From positions 62,001 to 126,000 of the forward strand of contig JAVYIG010005380.1 of the NCBI GenBank assembly GCA_035222895.1: DNA of 64,000 nucleotides. The letters run 5' to 3'. The notes under the pieces were generated by a model, which was not told the origin of the DNA, searched no databases, and worked only from the letters and a program-made list of their open reading frames with translations. The stretch comes from Strongylocentrotus droebachiensis (taxonomy: Eukaryota; Echinodermata; Echinoidea; Camarodonta; Strongylocentrotidae). Positions 50,111-60,439 of the stretch are shown piece by piece (the stretch's first letter is position 1; each line of letters starts with the position of its first letter). The position numbers were made by a program, and so were the translations under genes.

Positions 50111-51228
50111 ACGGTCTTCTCTTGATATCTCATAAATGAATTACAATCTTTCTCTTTGTTATGACCATTGAAATGTGATATACATAGTTTTAAATTGAGA
50201 ATAAATGTACACTGATGTGCTACTCCTAATAAATGCATTTTATCACCTTCCAATGGGTACATTTAATGAATATTAAAAGGAAATGACAGTATAATAATAC
50301 GCATTTGAAACTGCTGTGTATTACACAGATAGCACACTGTTAGAGACATTGTCAGCTTATCCAAGGGACTTTCCCTTTCCTGGTTGTCTTGTCTCTAATA
50401 CCTATGATTTGCATATTTTAATAATAGATAGATTGGGCTGAATACATAACATGAGCAAAATCTTAGCAGTGGATTTACATACAAGCAAATACTAGGCTCT
50501 GGTAGCATCTTCACATGCAAGTACCAATGAATTTGAAGTTACTAGTCTTTGATGCATGGATAACTCAAACAAAATCTAGACTTGAAATTGATTAATTTTA
50601 ACGGTATGAAACTGTATGGATCTGGAGAATGCAATTAATACATGAAAGGTTCTCACACACAACACTTTTGGGTTTTACAGTACTTGGCCCTTTGACTATG
50701 CTTTGAGAAGCATTCATATGTGCTGTACAAATGTAAATTCTCATATTATTTTTGGATTTCTATCACAATAGCTTCCCAAAGGTATGCATAAATGTGAACA
50801 CAGAGGTATAGGATCTTTAGTACCATCCACTTTGTAGTCACTTTAGCATTCAGCTCCTCTACCCCTCGTACACGGGGGCAGCCTCTGTTTGTCCAAATTT
50901 CCATGGCTTTTTGTGCCATGTTAGAATACAAACATTTTATCCATGCAAATAACACCTTTTGAGGCCTTGATGTATTTGAGTTGGATGTAACTGGATCCGT
51001 CCTTCGTGTTTGCACGCCAATAATCCTTGTGAGCCGTTTACCAACGAAGAAATAAGTTTGCTCCATAAAAGGAAGTAATAGAATCACGGCAGATTGATCA
51101 GAAAAACTGTGAAAAATATTGTAATCTGATTTCGAGGATAGATTGCCTGGAATGTTTATTTTTCCCACTGCCTTGAAATGTGTGGTGGAAGAGATTGAAT
51201 TAAGATTGGGGAAACTCTATAACAGTGC

Positions 51229-51629
51229 ATTTAAAGATAAAGTTGAGTTCCGGTCATGCGATTGCATTGTGAAAGAAACGTTGTGGAATCGATCAGAAAA
51301 GGTTGATCATCTAGCGTATAAGTATTGGTGTGTACTGCAAGATTCTGGATTCATGAAAATGATAAGAAATTTGGCCCAGTCTTGGTTAAGTTACAAGCAC
51401 TGTACACAGAAAGATGTATATGGGACTACGCGACATGTGCGCGATATCTATCAGGTCCAAATAGATATAATAATTTACCAAATAAATCAATTAGTAGGTG
51501 GTTTCTCTGCAAAATTTGTATCTTGTATTAGTCAAAACATATTCTTTCACATGATTGGTAATAAGAGCTTCCATTTCATTTTTTGAAAGGGGGGGGGGGG
51601 GCATTTCCAAAACTGATTTTTACCTTTAA
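51229..51629 (+). mobile_element. ~400-bp TIR element upstream of the Fz2 module
   Basis: Near-identical over most of its length to 55789-56187 in the same orientation, sharing GGTCATGCGATTGCATTGTG, GAAGCACTGTACACAG-like and CACATGATTGGTAATAAGAG blocks. In the other copy the ends form inverted repeats (TTTAAAGCTAAAGACCAG and CTGGTCTTTACCTTTAA), so this is a non-autonomous transposon family rather than a plain segmental duplication. Exons 7 and 8 lie between the two copies. Confidence 0.7.
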
Positions 51630-52054
51630 ACCCCAGAAGCCTTATCAGGCACAAATGAACTTGCACAGTGAAAATAACGTGCTTTGAATGTACACAATTG
51701 TAATGCAGAAGGAATGAATGGAAAGGACAGAGAATGGCTAAATACTACTCTTTTCTAATACTTTCAATACTGCTTATTTAGGAATTGAATTTGAGTGTTA
51801 ATTCAGTTTCATTGTATAACTGCAAATACAGTATAAAAGTTTTCAAGGGAAAGTACATACTTGTAGTTCATATGTATGTCCATGCCTACACTTTACCTCG
51901 GTTTGTATGCACACTGAACTAAAATCAATGTCCAGATTTGTGAAAGTTATAAATTATTGAAGAAATGTAATGGAAATGTTTTAGAAAAATAATCCTTTTT
52001 TTTCTACCTGTAATCTAAAATCATTGTTTTCTTTCCTTTTTTCCTATTCTACAG

Positions 52055-52085
52055 CAAGTGAAACTACTCGGCCTGTAGCTGCTAT
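52055..52085 (+). CDS. ROR: ROR exon 7: 31-nt linker microexon (Ig2 to Fz2)
   Basis: Acceptor TTCTACAG after a strong pyrimidine tract, donor GTAAGT, length 31, same phases as the other two linkers. It encodes ASETTRPVAA plus the split Ile. It connects Ig2 (47756) in frame to Fz2 (52791). Confidence 0.8.
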
Positions 52086-52585
52086 GTAAGTAATCTAATA
52101 GTTTTCATTTAGTTAACATTGTAGTAAATACTAGTAATGACCAAAGTCTGGTCTAGAATAGAACAGTTTTTCATTGCTCAAACCATTTTCATTCATTCAT
52201 TGATATACTGCCAATCTGTTTAATGCAATAGTAACATTTCCATTTTCAGTAGAGATAATTGATACCCGGTACTTCAAAGATATGAGGGTTCAGTGAATTG
52301 TTTTTGATAATGCTTTGAATCTCAACCATCATCATCATCATGGTTCATAAACTTGATCTTCAAATCAAAACATTGAGAATTTGAATCCTTAATAAAAATT
52401 AATATGCTTGTATTTACATGTAGAAAAGGCATTTTCTTTGCTGATGCCTAGCTCAACCCAGGGTTGTTAAAAAAGAAGGAAGAAAACATTTCAGGCAAGC
52501 TTTGATTATTGTATAGTAACATAACTCTAGAACCGCTGATTGATGTACAATAAGTGATGTTAAAAAGACAATTTTTCTAGTTTAG

Positions 52586-52746
52586 TACAGTCAAACCTGT
52601 CTATAGCGACCGCCCAAGGGAAACACAAAAAGTGGTCTTTGTAGACAGGTTCCTTTAGTACATGTTTCAATGAGAAACCATTCTCAAGGGTAACAAATAA
52701 TGTGGCCTTTGTAGACAGGTGGTCACTAAAGCAGGGTTGACTGTAC
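52586..52746 (+). mobile_element. MITE ending 45 bases before the Fz2 acceptor
   Basis: Terminal inverted repeats TACAGTCAAACCTG (52586) and GGGTTGACTGTA (ending 52745). The body contains GTAGACAGGT motifs and AAGGGAAACA. The reverse complement of 62663-62840 matches it closely, so the two are inverted copies of one family. Confidence 0.8.
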
Positions 52747-52790
52747 AACAACAAATACTCTTACATCTTTTATTATCACTCCCTCTCTAG

Positions 52791-53206
52791 TCCATCTCAA
52801 GGTTACTGTCAGCCATATCGAGGGATGACCTGCTCCAACTTCATCAGCAACCACTCCATCTACGTGACTGACTTCCAAGCTCAGAAGCTCATTGATGAAC
52901 GCCTGACCCAAGCCTTCCTGCTGATGGCCCGTGACCTCAGCCCGCAGTGTCAGCAGTACGCCATCCCATCCCTCTGCTTCTTCGCGTTCCCGTTCTGTGA
53001 CGAGACGAGACAGGAGCCGCGCGGGAGGGAGCTCTGCAGGGACGAGTGTGAGATCCTGGAGCAGGATATCTGCAAGACAGAGTACCAGATTGCCAAGGAG
53101 ATGCCCAATGTGATCTTACCGGACTGCTCTAGGTTGCCAGCTATCGGTACCAGTGCAAATGCTAACTGCATACGTGTGGGCCTACCAGATGTGGCGGCAA
53201 TCACAG
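52791..53206 (+). CDS. ROR: ROR exon 8: second Frizzled cysteine-rich domain (Fz2)
   Basis: Acceptor CTCTCTAG, donor GTATTG. Ten cysteines, residues 422-542: CQPYRGMTC, PQCQQYAIPSLC, FAFPFC, ELCRDEC, DIC, PDC and ANC. CQPYRG, AIPS-C and RELCRDECE-LE are the wording of vertebrate ROR Frizzled domains, so this is the conserved copy and the most likely Wnt-binding site. An N-glycosylation motif (NHS) lies near the start. It enters with one base and leaves with one, like Fz1. The frame continuing past 53206 to 53274 is intron. Confidence 0.95.
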
Positions 53207-54025
53207 GTATTGTAATTTATTTGTATTCTTTTACTCTGCATGTACGCCATGTTAAGATTCAGTGTCTTTGCTGAAGGAAATGTTATTATAAGTGAGCATG
53301 ATGAAGAAAAAAAATTGGTACCAAAATATTTCAGTAGATCGCTCCCTCAAATGAAGTGACAGTCTTGTTTTCTTTGGTTCAATGACATACATGTATACCG
53401 GTAGATAGATTAAAATGGGAGCACAGATTCATTTTACATTTGTAACCACTTTGATGTAGCTAGAAGCTGTCGTTGTGTTTATTCAGGTATTATTATGATT
53501 CATTACTAATGCATTGGTAGAACCATCAGATCTCTCTTTCAAGCACCAGTCCTAATTGACCTTGACAAGTCCATGTAGAGCAATACTTGTTCCCATTATT
53601 GACACTAGGTCAGTACAGAGACACTGTGCAAACTTCACCTGCCTCACTGACATAGATTTACATATAGTGGGACTGATGATGTTTGCCATCCTAGAAACTA
53701 AAGCAAACAACCTCCCACTGATGACCAAAGGGTGACTATTGTTTGGCTAATACCACAATTAATTTCCCATTAGGAACCTGGTTGATTTGTTTATCTTGCG
53801 TTTAAATTAAAACCACCATAAGTTCAGTAAGTTCAACGTTGCACCAAGAACTCTGTAAGTTGATATACGTCAAAGTCCAAAAGAATATCATGTATTCCGA
53901 TATGGCTCCTTTAATATATTGACACGTTACATGTTGTAGGCCAATTTAACCACATTTTCTTGATGGAGAAAAGCTTTTTATGCCTCCGTTACGAAGTAGC
54001 CGGAGGCATTATGTTTTCGGGTTGT

Positions 54026-54095
54026 CCGTCCGTCCGTCCGTACGTCCGTACGTCCGTACGTCCGTACGTCCCGTCCGTACGTCCGTACGTCCCGT
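54026..54095 (+). repeat. CCGT/CCGTACGT microsatellite
   Basis: CCGTCCGTCCGT followed by alternating CCGTACGT units directly before the 151-bp tandem array. Confidence 0.9.
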
Positions 54096-54096
54096 T

Positions 54097-54843
54097 CTTG
54101 TGATCGCGTTATCTGAAGAACCGATTGATGGATTCTTGCCAAACTTTGGTCATGTATGTATCTTGCAGAGTCGATGAACTGATTAGATTTTGGGGTCACG
54201 AGGTCAAAGGTCAAAGGTCACAGGGCTCATTATGTATGCAAAAACAGCTCGTGATCGCGTTATCTGAAGAACCGATTGATGGATTCCTGCCAAACTTTGG
54301 TCATGTATGCATCTTACAGAGCCGATGAACTGATTAGATTTTGGGGTCACAAGGTCAAAGGTCAAAGGTCACAGGGCTCATTATGTATGCAAAAACAGCT
54401 TGTGATCGCGTTATCTGAAGAACCGATTGATGGATTCCTCCCAAACCTTGGTCATGTATGCATCTTACAGAGCCGCTGAACTGATAAGATTTTGGGGTCA
54501 TAAGGTCAGAGGTCAAAGGTCACAGGGCTCATTATGTATGCAAAAACAGCCCGTGATCGCGTTATCTGAAGAACCGATTGATGGATTCTTGCCAAATTTT
54601 GGTCATGTATGTATCTTGCAGAGCTGATGAACTGATTAGATTTTGGGGTCACGAGGTCAGAGGTCAAAGGTCACAGGGCTCATTTTGTATGCAAAAACAG
54701 CTCGTGATTGCGTTATCTGAAGAACCGATTGATGGATTCCTGCCAAACTTTGGTCATGTATGTATCTTGCAGAGCCGATAAACTGATTAGATTTTGGGGT
54801 CACAAGGTCAAAGGTCATGGGCTCATTATGTATGCAAAAATAG
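54097..54843 (+). repeat. Five tandem 151-bp repeats carrying AGGTCA direct repeats
   Basis: Units start at 54097, 54248, 54399, 54550 and 54701 with GTGATCGCGTTATCTGAAG and end in TATGTATGCAAAAACAG. Each carries AGGTCA half-sites spaced by one base (54201, 54352, 54503, 54654, 54805); units 1 and 2 have three exact half-sites, others have two plus a variant. A decayed sixth unit follows. Similar short frames 151 bases apart are repeat by-products. Confidence 0.95.
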
Positions 54844-55788
54844 CTTGTGAACGCATTCTCATTACAACTGACAAATGGATAACTATTTAACTCAGGACAT
54901 CTTGCAAAGCCAATGAACTGAGTAGATTTTAGGGTCATGAGGTCAAAGATCAAAGGGTCATATATGTATATGAGAAATTGCTTGTAATCACAATATTCTG
55001 AGAACCTGATAATGGATTAAATTGACGTTGAATTTGCAAAATTTCTTCTGTTTTGGTTTGTAAAATTTCTCTATGACGGAGGCATCATTTTCGACTGCGC
55101 GCAGTCGAAGTTCCATCTAGTTTTTTCTTGTTCTTGAATTCGATAATAGATTTATGCATGGTAAAGTGTGATACCTTTACTGTAATTCTAATTGTGTTTT
55201 GTACCATGCATGAACCTGTACTTGTGATATCTCTCCACACTTCTTGTTTTCTTTTTGTCTGTTTCTATACTTCTCTCATTCATGTTCACATACGTGACTG
55301 TTGCCCAGAAAGTTGGAATGATTTTTTCTTACCTCTTTTCATGACATTATTGTGACAATATAGTTCATTCTTGTTAAATAAAGGTTATATGTCTCCTCGT
55401 AACTGTATTGATCAATTTAAAGAGTCAAAGAAATTGATCAATGAAGTTCTGTGGAGATGTAAACTTTATCTATCAAGAATAAACCGTTATTCTCACAATC
55501 ATTTCGTAAAAAGAGGTAAGAATATTTATTCCAACTTTATGGGCAACGGTATATTCATAAATGTTTCATTTTACCTATTTAATCTACACTCTCTCTACAC
55601 ATTTCTATTCTTCAAATTCCTTGGTGTTTTGCCTGTAGTATCTCATTATTCATCTGGCATATTCCTTAGACTGTATCTTTTTCATCTTTCACTTTTTATG
55701 TCTCCAATTACCCTCCGCTTTCCTGCCTCTCTGTATAACTCACTAAGACGATCTCACTCAGTCTGGCTTTACCTGTCTCAGTTTTCAT

Positions 55789-56187
55789 GTTTAAAGCTAA
55801 AGACCAGTTATGGTCATGCGATTGCATTGTGAAAGAAACGTTGTGAAATCGATCAGAAAAGGTTGATCATCTAGCATAGATGTACTGCAAGGTTCTGGAA
55901 TCATCAAAATGATAAGAAATTTGGCCAAGTCTTCATAAAGTTAGAAGCACTGTACACAGAAAGATGTATATGGGACTACACACACGTGCGCAACACGTGC
56001 ATTTGTATCTCTCAACAGGCAAGAGATACACTAATTTACCAAATATATCAATTAGTAGGCGGTTTCCCGTCAATTTTTTTATCATCATGTAATATTCAAA
56101 ACATATTCTTTCACATGATTGGTAATAAGAGCTTCCATTTCATTTTTTTGAAATTGGGGCGTTTCCAATACTGGTCTTTACCTTTAA
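55789..56187 (+). mobile_element. ~400-bp TIR element downstream of the Fz2 module
   Basis: Ends TTTAAAGCTAAAGACCAG and CTGGTCTTTACCTTTAA are inverted copies. It matches 51229-51629 in the same orientation with a few small insertions and deletions. No coding capacity. Confidence 0.7.
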
Positions 56188-56229
56188 GTCTCATTCTGTT
56201 TGTTTCTGTGTTATATTGTGCATATATCT

Positions 56230-56590
56230 CTCTTTCCTCATTTCTCTCTCTCTCTCTCTCTCTTTTGCTTTCTTTCTTTCTGTCTCTATTTTTTCTCACT
56301 TTCTTTCTTTCTTTTTCTCTCTATCTCTCTCACCTTCTTCCCCTCTTTCACCTCTCTTTCTCTTTCTCTCTTTCCTCACTCTCACTCTCTCTCCTCTCTC
56401 TCTCTCTCCTCTCTCTGTCTCTCCTCTCTCTGTCTCTCACTCTCTCCACTCTCTGTCTCTGTCTCTCACTCTCTCTCACTCCCACACACGAATGCTCACA
56501 CCCTCCATTTCCCCCGCCCCCTCTCTTTTCCTCTCGCTTTCTCATCCCCCTCTCTTCGTTGATTAAACATGTCTCTCCATCCCTCTCTTG
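56230..56590 (+). repeat. CT-rich tract leading into the kringle acceptor
   Basis: Roughly 360 bases of CTCTCT, TTTCT and CCCTC sequence end nine bases before the exon at 56599. Ser/Leu-rich frames here are not genes. It may serve as a very long pyrimidine tract. Confidence 0.88.
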
Positions 56591-56598
56591 TTTATTAG

Positions 56599-56693
56599 AT
56601 CACAAGTGTTACAACGATACAGGAGAAGATTACCGAGGCAGAATCAACACAACCAAATCAGGATTTGCCTGTCAGTCGTGGGATAAGCAAGAG
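56599..56693 (+). CDS. ROR: ROR exon 9: kringle domain, first half
   Basis: Acceptor TTTATTAG, donor GTACAC. Encodes DHKCYNDTGEDYRGRI followed by TTKSGFACQSWDKQE: kringle Cys1 (558) and Cys2 in the FACQSW motif, with YRGR as in other kringles. Two N-glycosylation motifs (NDT, NTT) are present. It leaves on a codon boundary, and the next exon at 57236 starts on one. The open frame that runs leftward through the CT tract is not coding. Confidence 0.93.
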
Positions 56694-57235
56694 GTACACA
56701 ATCAGATTTAAAGCTTAAATCCTTTCTACGCCATGAGTCACAAATCTTGTCCAAGAAACTTGATATCTTCCTTTAATCTGTAACTTGGAATAGCTACCTT
56801 TCATTGACATGGAAACAGATTCATGTGTCTTGAAATATTACCCTGTGGCAGTGTTCAGTTTAGTAGTGAAAGAAAGAAATTTAAACCAACTTTTCCTATA
56901 ACTTCTTGTAAATATACATAGATTTAAAGGTGTTGCTTTATCTTTTCATAATACATGTTGAAAATCTCCAAAAGGTTAAGGGTTTAAAAAAAAGGGCAAA
57001 CCGTAAAATTCTTGATTGGAATTGACTCATCAAGGAAATTGTGCCCTTGATCGCACACAACTATCCACTCAAAGGGAAAAAGATGGAAGGAGAGAAACTC
57101 AACCTACACCATTTTACTTACTTGAACCGCTTTACCAGCCCTAACTACATGTTAACCGTATTAAAAGGTAATTTTTATTGGTCTTTTATCTTGGTGTCAT
57201 TACACTTTACCGCTTTCTTCTCTTCCTTGTATCAG

Positions 57236-57386
57236 CCCCACGAGCATGCCCTGTGGCCTTCTCACTACCGAGAGCTCGCTGGAGGTCACAACTTCTGCCG
57301 TAACCCTGGCAACGGCCTGGACAAACCCTGGTGCTTCACGACCAACCCGGACGTCAGGGCAGAGAAGTGTGACATTCCCAGATGTG
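57236..57386 (+). CDS. ROR: ROR exon 10: kringle domain, second half
   Basis: Acceptor TGTATCAG, donor GTAAGG. Contains NFCRNPG, KPWCFT and EKCDIPRC, giving Cys3-Cys6; with exon 9 the domain spans residues 558-636, a normal kringle length of ~79. Vertebrate RORs also have one kringle between Frizzled and the membrane. Unlike Ig and Fz, the kringle is not duplicated. Confidence 0.95.
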
Positions 57387-59751
57387 GTAAGGAAATAATC
57401 GTAAAACATATCATCTACTCTGAGAAAGCAAGGTGTAACTGTATATACAGTTGTATCAATTAACAGCCTTCTGGCTCTCACAATACGATATATGCTCTAT
57501 TGGAAGTTGCTTGGCTGTCAGTGTTTTAAGGACGTCCAGATGTTTGTGCGCACCGTAAACGCATAGGGCCAGCTGGTTATGTATTCACCATCTACAGTGC
57601 CTGAAGTTCCTGGTATTGCGCATAGTAAATCCATACTGTGCAGTTAAGTTACACACAAACATTACAAGAATATCTTTAACCCTTCACAATTTCCTAACTC
57701 CAACTCTGGACCATCATACTATACACTACACCTAACCCTATGACTACTATTAACCCATTCATAACAGTTAGCAATATGGCAACTTCTTAGATGAAATTGA
57801 ACCCAGAGCAAACATTGTAAGAGCAGATATCACAACATTTTTACTTTGTTGTGTCTTTGTTGTATCTCTCTTTTTCATCATTACATGTTTTCATGTCATG
57901 GTTGACAAATCACCTGACTTCACATGACTTCACATGACTTCAATACATTCAGTGGGTTATGCTTACTGCTGAATTGATTTATTATTTCATCTGACTACAA
58001 AGAAATAGTCTACTTGTCTTTTCTGTATTAACTGTTTAAAAGACAAAAATATGATATGTACTTGTACTGCACCAGAACTATGTCTTAAACTCAAGATGGG
58101 CTAATAGGAAGAGACATGGGAGCTTGTTTGTTACATAATCAGTATTTTCCCTTTTTCCATGAGCTGTGGAAATCTACGCTAGTGGGGCATCATCATCTAC
58201 TGTTACCATGGATACCGCATCACCAATAATTGTGTGCAACGTCCTTCACTCAAATCCTAGAGATATTATAATTGATATGCCTCAAGATTTCTTTTCTCTC
58301 ACATCCTCCTAACTGTGACTGAAATAATTTGAAGTCATTGATACAAGAGCTCAGAGTCTGTCTCATGCCGTAACCATGGTGACTCGTCTAAGTAGGGTAG
58401 TTACTTTCTTCCCTGCTAATGATCTTCCACCATGATGACTTGGAGAATGGGTTTCTGGAGACAATGATTCAGTGTTACAGAAGGACATTGATGTATTTGA
58501 TATGAGTAATTAGATTTCTCCCTTTTTAAAATTTCAGTGAACATATTCATGATGCAAATGTGCAAGGGTTCTATATGATAAACTAAGAATAACGTGCATG
58601 TATCTGTTGATACAGTATGTAAGTGTACTCTTATGATGGGATGAAGGATCAAATAATGGTATAATAAGGCCAAGGTAACTAGGGATCAAAGACACAAAAA
58701 ACATGCTTAAAGCAAAAAGCACATTTAATTAAAAAAGCATCACAAATAATAGCAAAACATTATTAAATGACATAAATAAACAAGTACAATTATATGTATT
58801 AGAATAATAGTAACATTGCAGTACAGCATACTTGAAAGAAGGGTAAAGATGAAATGAAAATGTCGAAGGAAACTGCAATTCTAACAAACTGTTTTCAATG
58901 CATACCAACTATAGTCTTTTAAATGGAATAAAAACATTGTCTCAAAAAGGTTGACATGCAATAACTATTTAAAAGTCTCTTCTGGGATTGCCAACAAAAT
59001 CAAATGTCTCAGCTGTAAGAGTGGTTGGTTGTCCTATTTCAATATTTGGCATAGAACTGGATGATGCCTTGGTTAATTCATTTGGGAAGACACAAAACGT
59101 CTGCTGTAGCGTGATATGACGAAGTCGTATATTATGACCCAGACATAACGTAGTTTTCAAAGGATTTCATCTCTTTTTGTCCATATTAAGAAGACACATT
59201 AAAGCCACCCACATACCCTAAAACCATCATTTGTAAGCATTTACAGATGTTTGTAAAAGGCCTCGGAAATATGAGATCAAGTTTGAAATATTGATGTTTA
59301 CTTAGGGACAGTAACATACCAAACTCTGGAAAGTATTCTGATGTTGTTCTGACATTGCTTGATAAAAGAACCTTCCCATTGCTATTCATCCTTTTGACAT
59401 CCCGCTGTGCATTGCGGTGCGCAACCTCTTCCATATATGAAAACACACTGTTGTACATGTGCACAAGACTGTACTATGTGCTAGGATGTAGTCAATACTG
59501 TTCATCTATGTGAAGATTCCTGTGAAGGAATTGGGTCCAGGCCCTCGAGGGGAATATGAATTTATGGTCAATTAGATTCAGCTCGTTTGGTAGAGATGAC
59601 AAGTTTGAACTCTGATCTGTCAGCTTTCACAATTTGCCTCAAATGACAAAGACATTTTAGTAAATCTTTTTTTTTCTTCACTGATCACTCTTCTCATTGT
59701 TAAATCAAGTGTATTTAAAAAAAAAGGTACACCATTATCATAAATGTTGAT

Positions 59752-59893
59752 CAGGGCCCCGTCTGATAAAGAGTTGTGATTGATCCAAATAAATCAGTCC
59801 TCCAATCAATCGCATGTTTGCAGTTTCCTATGTCTTATGTAAGTGATTATTGATTGATTGATATCAATTCGCAACTGTTTATAAGACAGGGCT
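59752..59893. mobile_element. Short TIR element (GCCCCGTCTGATAAA type)
   Basis: GCCCCGTCTGATAAAGAGTTG near 59756 and CAACTGTTTATAAGACAGGGC ending 59892 are inverted, slightly diverged copies; the similarity continues into TGATTGATC/GATATCAATT. The body is ~90 bases. Confidence 0.65.
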
Positions 59894-60019
59894 GAGGTAT
59901 TTGAATGACTTGACAGTTATCCACCGCAGACACCATTACGCTTAATGACAAAGATTTTAAAATAATGTTTTGCCTATATCACTCTACTCGCTGGTGAATC
60001 TAGTGACTTTCGTTCTGTC

Positions 60020-60439
60020 ATGGGGCAGGTCCAAGCTATTTGGATTCTGACGTACGGGACATTCAGAGACTTTAAACAAGAAATAACAACAGATGAAATT
60101 ATTTATATGGCTATTTTTTGGTATGAGTCTGTGGCTATTATGGGCTAATACATTAGTGGAAAGTTTTAGTTCTGACCAACTCTTTAATTAATTTTTAATG
60201 TAATTCATGTGCTGCGTGACGTATGGGACGCTGCAAACCGTACGTCACGCTGCACATTGATTACATTAAAAATTAATTAAAGAGTTGGTCAGAACTAAAA
60301 CTTTCCACAAATGAACTAGCCCATAATAGCCACAGACTCATACCAAAAGATAGCCATATAAATAATTTCATCTGTTGTTATTTCTTGTTTAAAGTCTCTT
60401 AATGTCCCGTACGTCACAAATAGCTTGGACCTGCCCCAT
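60020..60439. mobile_element. Long fold-back (near-perfect ~200-bp inverted repeat)
   Basis: ATGGGGCAGGTCCAAGCTAT at the left pairs with ATAGCTTGGACCTGCCCCAT at the right, and pairing continues through almost the whole element (TTTAAACAAGAAATAACAAC, CATAATAGCC, AAAGTTTTAGTTCTGACCAA and partners). The centre near 60228 has a further palindrome (GCGTGACGTA...TACGTCACGC). There is no coding capacity. Transcribed ROR pre-mRNA would form a long hairpin here. Confidence 0.9.

Larger units (their letters stand above)
47757..52054 (+). other. ROR intron 6 (4.3 kb)
   Basis: Contains a GC-richer stretch (48530-48790), degenerate ~60-bp tandem repeats (49570-50110) and a TIR element (51229-51629). The frame at 51143-51586 lies across that TIR element and is not a gene. 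Nothing else is recognised. Confidence 0.65.
53980..55120 (+). mobile_element. Helentron-associated (HINE/pearl-like) non-autonomous element
   Basis: Visible parts, in order: perfect 10-base subterminal inverted repeats ATGCCTCCGT (53980) and ACGGAGGCAT (55076-55085); a hairpin in the first 30 bases (GCCTCCG...CGGAGGC); a CCGTACGT microsatellite (54026-54095); five tandem 151-bp units (54097-54843) with a decayed tail; then a perfect 20-base palindrome (55090-55109) followed by CTAG at 55117-55120 and a T. Central tandem repeats next to a microsatellite, subterminal inverted repeats and a 3' hairpin with CTAG are the known structure of Helentron-associated elements. The exact 5' end is not certain. 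Confidence 0.7.
53207..56598 (+). other. ROR intron 8 (3.4 kb)
   Basis: Contains the 53980-55120 Helentron-associated-like element, the second ~400-bp TIR element (55789-56187) and a pyrimidine tract (56230-56590) that runs up to the kringle acceptor. 53207-53975 and 55125-55785 hold nothing recognised. Confidence 0.7.

Noticed and set aside
51143..51586. 147-residue frame
   Set aside because: It lies mostly in the ~400-bp TIR element, and the second copy of that element does not keep the frame open.
24481..53206. Domain doubling as an assembly error
   Set aside because: The two Ig exons and two Fz exons differ strongly in sequence and their introns are unrelated, so they are not collapsed or duplicated contig copies.
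54026..54843. CRISPR-like repeat array
   Set aside because: The 151-bp units are contiguous with no unique spacers, and the surrounding gene is eukaryotic.
54125..54890. A series of ~67-residue frames 151 bases apart
   Set aside because: They are by-products of the tandem repeat units and are open only because the unit is.
55371..55832. 153-residue frame
   Set aside because: No recognisable domain, ordinary AT-rich composition, and its end overlaps a TIR element.
56200..56566. Ser/Leu/Phe-rich frames before the kringle
   Set aside because: They are products of the CT tract; only 56599-56693 is supported as coding.
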